Both the position numbers and the translations under genes were made by a program. A stretch of 64,000 nucleotides of DNA from a bacterium. Its GTDB lineage: Bacteria > Myxococcota_A > Bradymonadia > Bradymonadales > Bradymonadaceae. The stretch lies in NCBI GenBank assembly GCA_030427705.1, contig JAUIBR010000004.1:1-64000 (forward strand). Reading direction: 5' to 3'. The notes beneath the pieces were generated by a model. That model was given only the letters and a program-made list of their open reading frames with translations. It was not told the origin of the DNA and did no database searches. This document shows positions 54,898 to 62,939 of the stretch, piece by piece. How positions within the stretch are numbered: the first letter of the stretch is position 1; each line of letters opens with the position of its first letter.

Positions 54898-54963
54898 GGA
54901 CTTGCGAGTTTTTAACAACGTTTTGAGATCCGTATTAGGTTTCGTACGTTGATAGTGTTGAAA

Positions 54964-54981
54964 GGTGGAAAAAGTTCCACC
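54964..54981 (+). other. Stem-loop upstream of the anti-sigma factor gene
   Basis: GGTGGAA (54964-54970) pairs with TTCCACC (54975-54981) across aaag. There is no following T-tract, so a terminator is unlikely; it lies 66 bases before the ATG. Confidence 0.4.
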
Positions 54982-55047
54982 GAAACAATAGAAGGGCATT
55001 AGTCAGGTTACTCGACCGTTTGTGGAAGAGGAACCGTTGAGGAAACA

Positions 55048-56280
55048 ATGGCATCGGATCAACCCACAGAACATCTCATCGACCTGCTTTATGGTGAGCT
55101 TACCGAGGAAGAGGAATCTTCGCTTCGGGAAGACATCGCGCAGTCGGCCGAGATGCAAGCTGAACTCGCTGAGCTGGAGGACTTGTTCCAGCAAGTGAGT
55201 GACACCGTCGAGGTGCGGGAAGTTCCACAGTCTTTGCATGACTCGATCATGGCCGCGGCGCGTGAGTCCGTGACGTCCACTGTTGAAGAACAGGCGCGTG
55301 CGGTTCGACGTCCTCCCGCGGTGGCGGCTGGTGGAGATTCGCGCGGGTTCTGGGGCAGAATGAAAGGCGGACAAGCCTCTCAGATTGCGCTCGTTGCAGC
55401 GGTACTATTGGCTGGTGCATTCGTATTCCGCTTTGTGTCGATGAGCGACCCTGCGGCGCCGATGGCGAAGTACGAAAGTGAGGCAATGCCTTCGCTCTTG
55501 GAACGCAAGGAAGCCGATGAGGCGCCTGGCGTTGCAATGCCAAAGATGGAGCCTCCCGCGGCTGCCGAAGAAGAAATCTTCGAAGGCGAATCCGCGGCTC
55601 GAGAGCTTGCAGCTGACGAGCGCGTGTTGGAAAAGGTCGCTGAAAAGCCTGCGGCCGCCCAGCCTTCCGCGAAGGACTCACCGCGACCCGAAGTTATCGC
55701 TCGCCCAAGTAAGAAGTCTGTCCCGAAGAAGAAGGCGAAACCGCGTACTTCCTCGAAATCAGCGAAAGGCTCGGCGATCGCAGATATCTGGACCGAAGAG
55801 CAAAAACAGGAAGCGCCTGCTCCGGCGCCATCGATAGACGGCAACGCAGCAAGCACGGATAGCTTGACCGTAGGCGCAGCCGAAGACAAATCGAATAGAG
55901 CCGGAAAGGCCAAGGAAGAGTTCCGACCAGCCGAAGGCAGCCTGGATGCGGTCCAAGAGTCGTACAACCGAAGCGACTTCCGTCAGACCATCGCGCAAGC
56001 GGACAAAGTCATGGCGAGCGGCGCCAGTGCGACCGATAAGGCACGGGCGCTTGAGCTGAAAGCCCAGTCCTACAGCCGGCTGGGTATGTTGACGCAGGCC
56101 GACGCGACCTACCGCAACCTGCAGAACAACTACCCAACCTATAATACGGGCTCGGTCAGAGCGGCGCGTGAAGAACTGTCACGAAAGCTCAATGAGCGGC
56201 GCGAACCGAAGAAGCGCGCTCCCCGGCAGAAGAAGTCCTACGATTTCGAAGCCGAATCGTCGCCTTCCTCACTGGAATAG
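55048..56280 (+). CDS. Anti-sigma factor-like membrane protein with TPR-like C-terminus
   Basis: 410 residues. Residues 1-100 resemble the sigma-binding domain of anti-sigma factors (HLIDLLYGELTEEEESSLREDIAQ), but without the HxxxCxxC zinc motif. A single membrane helix lies at about 110-132 (SQIALVAAVLLAGAFVFRFV). Then come a long Pro/Ala/Lys/Glu-rich spacer and a C-terminal helical part (SLDAVQESYNRSDFRQTIAQADKVM... DATYRNLQNNYP) that looks like two TPR units. It would hold the sigma factor until a periplasmic signal is sensed. GAGG precedes the ATG. Confidence 0.8.
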   Translation: MASDQPTEHLIDLLYGELTEEEESSLREDIAQSAEMQAELAELEDLFQQVSDTVEVREVPQSLHDSIMAAARESVTSTVEEQARAVRRPPAVAAGGDSRGFWGRMKGGQASQIALVAAVLLAGAFVFRFVSMSDPAAPMAKYESEAMPSLLERKEADEAPGVAMPKMEPPAAAEEEIFEGESAARELAADERVLEKVAEKPAAAQPSAKDSPRPEVIARPSKKSVPKKKAKPRTSSKSAKGSAIADIWTEEQKQEAPAPAPSIDGNAASTDSLTVGAAEDKSNRAGKAKEEFRPAEGSLDAVQESYNRSDFRQTIAQADKVMASGASATDKARALELKAQSYSRLGMLTQADATYRNLQNNYPTYNTGSVRAAREELSRKLNERREPKKRAPRQKKSYDFEAESSPSSLE

Positions 56281-56366
56281 CGCAAAGCGCGCATACGCGT
56301 TTCCTCATGACAATGAATCGTGCTATAAGGCCCCCGAACGCAAACTAAAAGTTCGGATGTTCTTCA

Positions 56367-57518
56367 ATGAGCACGGGTGATTTTGTAGGCCAACGGCTGT
56401 TTGGCGAGTACCAGATAACCACCAAACTAGGTGAAGGTGGGATGGGTTCGGTGTACCTTGCGCGCAACGAAACCATTCAGCAGGAAATTGCTATCAAGAT
56501 CCTGCATGGTCGAGCCGCGGAGAGCGCCGAAATCGTTGAACGATTTAAGCGTGAGGCACGTGTGATTTCGATGCTCACGCATCCGAATATCGTGCGCGTT
56601 TTCATCTTTGGTCGGACGGACCAAAACCTCATCTACATGGCGATGGAATTCGTGAAGGGCCGCTCACTGCGCGAGCAGTTGCAGCAAGGCCTGGTCGACG
56701 AATTGACGGCCATCAAGATTATCAAGCAGTGCTGCAGCGCGCTCGCAGAAGCACACGATCTTGGCATTATTCACCGCGACCTGAAGCCGGATAACATCCT
56801 GCTGTGTGAGTTCCGCGGTGAGCCAAGCTTCGTGAAGGTTTTGGACTTCGGTATCGCGAAGATTACTGAAGCAGATGGCGAACAGCAGCAACAGTTGACG
56901 CAAGCCGGCATCGTGTATGGAACGCCGGAATATCTGTCGCCTGAGCAGGCTCAAGCCCAAGAACTCGACCGACGCACGGACATCTACAGCCTGGGCGTCA
57001 TTCTCTACGAGATGATGACTGGCCGCGTTCCATTTGCAGCACAATCGGCTGTCCAAGTGTTGACGATGCACGTTTTCAACGAGCCGGAACCTGCTGAGCA
57101 GGTCGCTCCGCAGCGAGTGTCACCGACGATGGGCGCAATCCTTCGCAAGGCGATGGCCAAAAAGCCAGAAGATCGCTTTAAGAACGCGATGGACCTGTTC
57201 CGCGCATTGGAAGCGCGTGAGCGCGAGATTTTGAACGAGCGTCACCTCGACCCGAACGCAAGCTATGTTCCGGGAAGTGAGCTTACCGGAATGTTCCAAG
57301 CTGTCCCGACTGGGGAGCAAATGGCGCTGAATCCTGCGCAGATTCCAGCTCAACCACAGTTTCAGGCACCGCAACCAACGATGACCACCGACCGACCTGC
57401 GCTGGAGCGCCAGAGCGGCGGAGACACCCAACGTAAGCTCATCATCGGGCTTATCGGCGTGTTAATCCTGGTCCTTATCTTCCTCATCGTGGTCGCGGTC
57501 ATGATGAATCAAAGTTAG
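56367..57518 (+). CDS. Ser/Thr protein kinase with C-terminal membrane anchor
   Basis: 383 residues. Glycine loop GEGGMGSV (22-29), catalytic Lys 44 (IAIKI), HRDLKPDN (136-143), DFG (160-162) and GTPEYLSPEQ (185-194), all intact, so it should be active. After the kinase domain (to about 285) comes a linker rich in Gln and Pro (QPQFQAPQPT), then a membrane helix (LIIGLIGVLILVLIFLIVVAVMM) at the very end, leaving no periplasmic domain. The ABC gene cluster starts 23 bases downstream, so the kinase may control it. Confidence 0.94.
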   Translation: MSTGDFVGQRLFGEYQITTKLGEGGMGSVYLARNETIQQEIAIKILHGRAAESAEIVERFKREARVISMLTHPNIVRVFIFGRTDQNLIYMAMEFVKGRSLREQLQQGLVDELTAIKIIKQCCSALAEAHDLGIIHRDLKPDNILLCEFRGEPSFVKVLDFGIAKITEADGEQQQQLTQAGIVYGTPEYLSPEQAQAQELDRRTDIYSLGVILYEMMTGRVPFAAQSAVQVLTMHVFNEPEPAEQVAPQRVSPTMGAILRKAMAKKPEDRFKNAMDLFRALEAREREILNERHLDPNASYVPGSELTGMFQAVPTGEQMALNPAQIPAQPQFQAPQPTMTTDRPALERQSGGDTQRKLIIGLIGVLILVLIFLIVVAVMMNQS

Positions 57519-57541
57519 ACCCTCACACAACGAGCAAGACC

Positions 57542-58453
57542 TTGCTCCTATTTGACCTTGAAAACGTCCACAAGCACTACGGCGACTTTCACGCCCTGAA
57601 AGGGGTAACGCTGCGTGTGCCTGAGGGCAGTGTAGGTTTGTTGGGCCCCAATGGTGCTGGGAAATCGACCCTGATCAAGACCTTGTTGGGCCTTCTCAGC
57701 ATGTCGAGCGGGTCAGCCGAAGTGCTGGGTTGCCGACTGCCAGGCGAAGCCACAAAGGTTCGGCAACTTATTGGCTATATGCCCGAAAACGACTGCTACC
57801 TGCCATATATGAACGCGATTCAATACGTCACGTTCGGCGGAGAGCTCGCGGGAATGCCCAAGGCCGAGGCCTTTCGGCGTGCCCACGAAGTCCTGTACTA
57901 CGTCGGACTTGGCGAGGCGCGGTACCGCAAGCTAAGCGGGTTCTCGACGGGTATGAAGCAGCGCGTCAAGCTAGCTCAAGCGCTGGTTCAGGGGCCGAAA
58001 CTGGTTTTTCTGGACGAGCCAACAAATGGTCTCGACCCCAAAGGGCGCGACGAAATGCTGAGCCTCATCGAGGATGTGAAGTCCCGAGGCGTGAACATCG
58101 TCTTGTCCTCGCACCTTCTACCTGATGTTGAGCGAGTGTGTGAAAGCGTCATCATGCTCAACCAGGGCGCACTAGTTCACTACGGCGACATCGAAGAGCT
58201 AAAGACCGGAGGCGACGAAATCGTCGAGGTCGAGACGAAGGACCAAAACGACACGTTCGAGAAGGTCCTCTTGGATATTGGGTTCAAGACTGTCGTACAA
58301 GATGGCCTGCGCCTGAAGATTACGTTGCCAAAAAACAAGTCGCGTGACGACGTGCTGCGAGCGGCCGTCGAAAACGACATCCAAATTCGACACTTCATGC
58401 CTGGCGAGCTGACGCTCGAAAGCGCGTTCCTTGGCTTGATTGGAGAGCAGTAG
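57542..58453 (+). CDS. ABC transporter ATPase (first ABC-2 pair)
   Basis: 303 residues with a TTG start. Walker A GPNGAGKST near residue 38, Q-loop GYMPENDC, signature FSTGMKQR, Walker B LVFLDEPTNGLDPKGRDEM and HLLPDVERVCE. C-terminal extension of about 85 residues as in CcmA/YhaQ-like ATPases of ABC-2 exporters. Partner of the permease that starts on its stop (TAGTG). Confidence 0.9.
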   Translation: MLLFDLENVHKHYGDFHALKGVTLRVPEGSVGLLGPNGAGKSTLIKTLLGLLSMSSGSAEVLGCRLPGEATKVRQLIGYMPENDCYLPYMNAIQYVTFGGELAGMPKAEAFRRAHEVLYYVGLGEARYRKLSGFSTGMKQRVKLAQALVQGPKLVFLDEPTNGLDPKGRDEMLSLIEDVKSRGVNIVLSSHLLPDVERVCESVIMLNQGALVHYGDIEELKTGGDEIVEVETKDQNDTFEKVLLDIGFKTVVQDGLRLKITLPKNKSRDDVLRAAVENDIQIRHFMPGELTLESAFLGLIGEQ

Positions 58454-59307
58454 TGGCGATTCATGACCAAAACTACGTCCGATATGAGGGCCACCTGCGC
58501 GAGAAAGGCGCGTGGTGGGTCATCGCTCGGACGACCATGCGGACGTTTCTCTCGTTTTTGAGAACGAAGCTCGTGCTGCTCGGACTTTGGATCAGTGGCC
58601 CATTGGTCGCAGCAGTCCTTGTCCTTGTTGAATACGCAGCGCGAGGACAGATCGGACAGTTCACCGAGGTCGAAGCCCCTGGCGGCGGGACCATCGTGTT
58701 CTTCCTCCAGATGCAGGCATTTAGTCTGGCCATCTTGTTCCTAGCGCAGGGATGCGGCGTCATCAGTGAAGACCTGCGTTTCCGAACATTCCAACTCTAC
58801 TTCTCGAAACCGCTCTCCCGCACAGATTATGCGGTAGGAAAGCTGTTGGGCCTGTTTATGTTGGGCTCATTAGTCACGATTTTCCCAACCATTTTGGTCG
58901 GGGGACTCCGGATGGCGTTTTACGTACAGTCTGAGTTCTTCAAGACGGTGGCCGAACAGGTCGGCATTGGACTGGGAATGTCGCTGCTCATCACAGTGGT
59001 GATGACGGCGGTGGTAGCTGGGCTGAGTAGTCTGACATCGCGAACCGGCTACGTGATTCTGTCGTGGATTGGTGTCCTGATGGTGCCTCTCATCTTGAGC
59101 GGTATCGTCGCCATCGCCACCAGCGGTGCAGATTGGTCCCATCTGTGGAGCATCACGGGATGTTTCTACGTCATCTGTCAAAACCTCCTCACCGAAGAGA
59201 CATTCGACGGACCACTTTGGGCCGCTTGGGTTGTCCTGGGGACGATTGCTGCGCTTGGAGTTGCGTCGATGGTTGGCCGAATCAATAAGCTGGAGGGCGT
59301 AGCATGA
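58453..59307 (+). CDS. ABC-2 type transporter permease (first pair)
   Basis: 284 residues, GTG start overlapping the previous stop. Six or so membrane segments, starting at TKLVLLGLWISGPLVAAVLVLVEYAAR, with DLRFRTFQLYFSKPLSRTDYAVGKLLGLFMLGSLVTIFPTILVGG typical of ABC-2 permeases. Substrate unknown. Overlaps the second ATPase by four bases. Confidence 0.87.
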   Translation: MAIHDQNYVRYEGHLREKGAWWVIARTTMRTFLSFLRTKLVLLGLWISGPLVAAVLVLVEYAARGQIGQFTEVEAPGGGTIVFFLQMQAFSLAILFLAQGCGVISEDLRFRTFQLYFSKPLSRTDYAVGKLLGLFMLGSLVTIFPTILVGGLRMAFYVQSEFFKTVAEQVGIGLGMSLLITVVMTAVVAGLSSLTSRTGYVILSWIGVLMVPLILSGIVAIATSGADWSHLWSITGCFYVICQNLLTEETFDGPLWAAWVVLGTIAALGVASMVGRINKLEGVA

Positions 59308-60575
59308 GTGACGACGTCCAAAAGGAAATCAGCGAAGCCGACGAAGAATCGAAATGGGCTCCCAAGTCGGAGGCCGAAGAGGATTCAACGCCTGAAGAGC
59401 TGAGCGAAGCAAACGATGCCGAGACGGAAGAGTCGGAAGCAGAGGCCGATTCTGAGCCGGAGTCCGACGACTCTGACGATTCTGATGATGCGCTGGATGC
59501 TGCCGATTCCGATGATTCAGAAGAGGAAATCGAACCACCGAAGACTGAGGCCAAATCGAAGCCTAAACCAAAGGCGAAAACTCAGACGAAGCCAGATTCG
59601 GATTCGAAAGAGAAATCCAAAAAGACGGGCCGCAAGGAAATCCCAAAAGTCGGAACCGGCGACGTCGTTATCGCCGCGCGGCGCCTGTCACTTTGGTACG
59701 GTCAAATCATCGGTATCAACGATATCACCTTGGACATCGGGTCCGGCGTCCTGGGGCTGCTGGGTCCGAACGGTGCCGGAAAGTCGACGTTCCTGAAGGT
59801 CATGACTGGGCAGCTGCAGCCCTCGACGGGAAATGTGGCGGTTCATGGCAAGATCATTTGGAACAACCCAGATGTGATGAGCAAGATTGGCTTCGTACCT
59901 GAACAAGATGCGTTCTACGAAGACATGACGGGCCGCGAGTTTGTGACGTATCTCACCCAGCTGCAGGGCTATCCTAAGGCTGAGGCCGAGAAACTCGCCG
60001 ATGAAGCGATTGAGGCCGTTACGCTGTCCGACCAAGCGCATCGCAGAATTCGCGAGTATTCGAAGGGGATGCGGCAGCGCATCAAGATTGCGCAAGCCCT
60101 TGCGCATAAACCGGAGATTCTGTTCCTCGACGAACCGCTGGCCGGAACCGACCCTGTCGGTCGTCGCCATATTATCAATCTGATTCGCGGGTTGGGCGAG
60201 GAAGGACGGACGGTTGTCGTGTCCAGCCACATCCTTCATGAAGTCGAGCAGATGACGAATAACATCGTGCTCATCAATAAGGGCCGAGTCGTTGCGGACG
60301 GAAACATCTATCGCATCCGCGAGATGATCGATGAGCACCCACACACCATCTTCGTAGACTGCGACAAACCGCGCGAATTCGCTGCGATCATGGCGAAGTT
60401 CGACGATGTGGTGTCCATGGAGTTTGCGACCGGCGGTGTGCACATCGCGACGTCAGCGCCCGACGAGTGCTACTCACGCATTCCACAACTTGCGTTGGAG
60501 CAGGGCATTTCGATCCGACGCATCACGTCTCCCGATAACAACCTTATGTCTGTCTTCAAGTACCTGGTGAACTGA
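59304..60575 (+). CDS. ABC transporter ATPase with charged N-terminal extension (second pair)
   Basis: 423 residues. Residues 1-75 are very acidic (Glu/Asp/Ser-rich, SDDSDDALDAADSDDSEEE), residues 75-112 basic (KPKPKAKTQTKPDSDSKEKSKK), and the ATPase proper begins at about 118 (VIAARRLSLWYGQIIGINDI). Walker A GPNGAGKST, signature YSKGMRQRIKIAQAL, Walker B ILFLDEPLAGTDPVGRRHI. The bipolar tail is not usual for this family and looks disordered. Its ATGA start is coupled to the previous permease. A target for the upstream kinase is possible since the tail is rich in Ser. Confidence 0.88.
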   Translation: MSDDVQKEISEADEESKWAPKSEAEEDSTPEELSEANDAETEESEAEADSEPESDDSDDSDDALDAADSDDSEEEIEPPKTEAKSKPKPKAKTQTKPDSDSKEKSKKTGRKEIPKVGTGDVVIAARRLSLWYGQIIGINDITLDIGSGVLGLLGPNGAGKSTFLKVMTGQLQPSTGNVAVHGKIIWNNPDVMSKIGFVPEQDAFYEDMTGREFVTYLTQLQGYPKAEAEKLADEAIEAVTLSDQAHRRIREYSKGMRQRIKIAQALAHKPEILFLDEPLAGTDPVGRRHIINLIRGLGEEGRTVVVSSHILHEVEQMTNNIVLINKGRVVADGNIYRIREMIDEHPHTIFVDCDKPREFAAIMAKFDDVVSMEFATGGVHIATSAPDECYSRIPQLALEQGISIRRITSPDNNLMSVFKYLVN

Positions 60576-61366
60576 TGAGTGCAGCAGCTAGAAATCTAAG
60601 CGCCGGCAGTCTTCTCATGACCCTGGTGTCCACGCAGGTCAGACAATTGCTGACCTATCGCAAGACCAAGGCGTTGGCCGTTATCCAGCTCCTACCGGTC
60701 ATCGGCGCCGCGATCTATGTCTTCATGGAGGACGTGGACGGCCTGATGATGTTCACCGGCGTGACTGAAAATCTGATTTTCCCGTTTTTGATTCCGCTCG
60801 CGGCGCTGTTCTATGGCGGTCCCGCGATTGTGGACGAAATGGAAGGTCGTACGCTGACGTATCTGACGCTTCGTCCGATCCCGAAGCCGATTCTCTTTGT
60901 TGGAAAGTTAATCGCAGGTTGGATTGTAGCACTGGCGCTCGTATTGATTCCGCTCGCGCTGCTGTTCGTGGCCTGCCTAATCAAATCGAATGATTTCGGC
61001 GCGAGCATGGAGTCGTTTGGTCAAATCTTGCTGGCTGCGAGCTGCGGGACGCTTGCGTACTCCGCAATCTTCGCAGCGCTTGGGGCGTTCTTTGCGTCTA
61101 GCCTTCTGGCCAGCATCATCTACTTCGTGATCTTCGAAATGGTCATGGCTGTGCTGCCAATCTTGGAGCTCGTCAGCGTTCGCTACCATCTGCGCACAGC
61201 CGCAGGTTTCAGCGCCACGGACCGACTAGGGATGCTTGATAAACTTGTATTGGATGAGCCAATCGTGTTGGGTGCCCCAGTCGGCGTCGGCATCGCGATC
61301 GGCGTCACCATCATCGCTACAGCGCTTGGCGCCTATATTTTCAGCCAAAAAACGTATCACGTTTAA
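60575..61366 (+). CDS. ABC-2 type transporter permease (second pair)
   Basis: 263 residues; its ATG overlaps the previous TGA (TGATG). Membrane segments include LAVIQLLPVIGAAIYVFMED, LIFPFLIPLAALFYGG and the C-terminal APVGVGIAIGVTIIATALGAYIF; EMEGRTLTYLTLRPIPKPILFVGKLIAGW is a common ABC-2 permease segment. With the other three genes it could form one transporter with two different halves, or two separate exporters. Confidence 0.86.
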   Translation: MSAAARNLSAGSLLMTLVSTQVRQLLTYRKTKALAVIQLLPVIGAAIYVFMEDVDGLMMFTGVTENLIFPFLIPLAALFYGGPAIVDEMEGRTLTYLTLRPIPKPILFVGKLIAGWIVALALVLIPLALLFVACLIKSNDFGASMESFGQILLAASCGTLAYSAIFAALGAFFASSLLASIIYFVIFEMVMAVLPILELVSVRYHLRTAAGFSATDRLGMLDKLVLDEPIVLGAPVGVGIAIGVTIIATALGAYIFSQKTYHV

Positions 61367-61381
61367 TCCTAGAGAATGCCA

Positions 61382-62851
61382 ATGAATGTAAGTCTTACCT
61401 CGGCAGATATCACCACGATCGACACGGGACTCTTGGTCCTTCCGATCGCCGGCACTGAAACTTCTGAAGCGCTGCTCAACGTTGAGAAAGCGACGGGAAT
61501 TGAAATCTCCACCCTTGCAGCCGAGGAACAGTTCAAAGGCGAGCCAGGCCAAGACTTCTTGCTGCGCGGTGTTTCGAACATGGGCGCTTCGCGCGTGCTT
61601 CTGGTTGGCATTGGGACAGAAGACAGCCGTGAGTATGACACGCTTAGAGCCGCAGGAACGTCCGCTGCACGGCAGGCAAAAGCTAGCCACGTGACCAACT
61701 TCACCATCGTTGCCCCGAGCGACAGAGCTGCGGCACTGGCGATGATTGAGGGCGCGGTTCTGGGCACGTATCACTTCGACCGATTCATTTCGAAATCCGA
61801 CGGAGACTATGCAGGGTTTGAGACGCTCCAAATCGCCACTCAGGACGATTTGTCGGCAGACCTCGCAGAGCGCCAGACCATTATCGAAGGCGTCAACCTG
61901 GCACGTACACTCGTCAACGATACGCCCAACCACATGACGCCAATCGCGATGGCGCAGAAGGCAAAGGACATCGCGTCCGAGTTCGGCCTGAAAGCCAAAG
62001 TTCTGGACGAAAGCGCGCTTGAGTCCGGCGGATTCAATCTCATCATGGGCGTCGGCAAGGGGAGCGACAATCCCCCCCGACTCATCCACCTCACCTACAC
62101 ACCGTCAGGCGAAGTGAAGCGCAAGATTGCGTTTGTGGGCAAAGGCGTGACGTTCGATACCGGTGGATACAATCTGAAACCTGGCGGGGCGCTTCTGGCG
62201 ATGCACTCCGACATGGGCGGCGCCGCTGCGGTACTCGGTGCAGCACGCGCCATCGGTGAGCTGAAACCAGAAGGTGTCGAAGTTCACTTCGTCTGTCCTT
62301 CGGCGGAAAACAGCATCAGCGGCAACGCGATGCGACCACAAGATATCATCCGCGGATACGGTAAGCAGACGGTTGAGATTCACAATACCGATGCCGAAGG
62401 ACGCCTAATTCTGGCGGATGCTCTGGCATATATTCAAGAGTACGAGGTCGACACGATTATCGACCTGGCGACGCTAACTGGCGCATGTGTCGTCGCATTA
62501 GGTGAGTCGACTGCCGGCCTTTTCTCTAGCAACGATGCGCTATCGCAATCGATTCTGGATGCGGCGGCGGCGTGCGGTGAAGACATCTGGCGCATGCCAC
62601 TGAACAAGAAGCTCGACGTGCTCTTGGACACGCCCACCGCGGACATGAAGAACGTCGGTCCACGCTGGGGCGGCGCCATCACGGCTGCATTGTTCCTGAA
62701 TCGTTGGGTGAAGATCGACGGCTGGGCGCACCTGGACATCGCAGGTCCTGCCTACACCGAGAAAGAAACGTCGACGAACCCGCCGGGCGGCACCGGATTC
62801 GCGGTAGCCACTCTGGTCGAGTTCACCAAGGGAGTTTCCAACTCCCTATAG
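61382..62851 (+). CDS. pepA: Leucyl aminopeptidase (M17)
   Basis: 489 residues. N-terminal macrodomain-like region (MNVSLTSADITTIDTGLLVLPIAG), then the M17 catalytic domain with GKGVTFDTGGYNLKP (metal Lys and Asp), MHSDMGGAAAVLGAA, NTDAEGRL and TLTGACVVALG. Binds two metal ions and removes N-terminal residues from peptides; some members bind DNA. The ATG at 61382 has agag at a good distance, while the ATG at 61376 is too close to it. Ends in a perfect 7-bp hairpin inside the gene (62830-62846) and a second stem just after it (62854-62883), without a T-tract. Confidence 0.94.
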   Translation: MNVSLTSADITTIDTGLLVLPIAGTETSEALLNVEKATGIEISTLAAEEQFKGEPGQDFLLRGVSNMGASRVLLVGIGTEDSREYDTLRAAGTSAARQAKASHVTNFTIVAPSDRAAALAMIEGAVLGTYHFDRFISKSDGDYAGFETLQIATQDDLSADLAERQTIIEGVNLARTLVNDTPNHMTPIAMAQKAKDIASEFGLKAKVLDESALESGGFNLIMGVGKGSDNPPRLIHLTYTPSGEVKRKIAFVGKGVTFDTGGYNLKPGGALLAMHSDMGGAAAVLGAARAIGELKPEGVEVHFVCPSAENSISGNAMRPQDIIRGYGKQTVEIHNTDAEGRLILADALAYIQEYEVDTIIDLATLTGACVVALGESTAGLFSSNDALSQSILDAAAACGEDIWRMPLNKKLDVLLDTPTADMKNVGPRWGGAITAALFLNRWVKIDGWAHLDIAGPAYTEKETSTNPPGGTGFAVATLVEFTKGVSNSL

Positions 62852-62883
62852 TGTCGCTCCCGCTTTACAACACGCGGGTGCGA
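62830..62883 (+). other. Two stem-loops at the pepA 3' end
   Basis: GGGAGTT / AACTCCC (62830-62836, 62840-62846) inside the last codons, then TCGCTCCCGC (62854-62863) against GCGGGTGCGA (62874-62883) with one T-T mismatch. No T-run follows, so this may be a factor-dependent terminator or an mRNA end protector. Confidence 0.5.
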
Positions 62884-62939
62884 GGCATATAACGCAGTAA
62901 GAGTTTTCTACATTGGTCTCAGACTGTTTGGAGCAGTGA

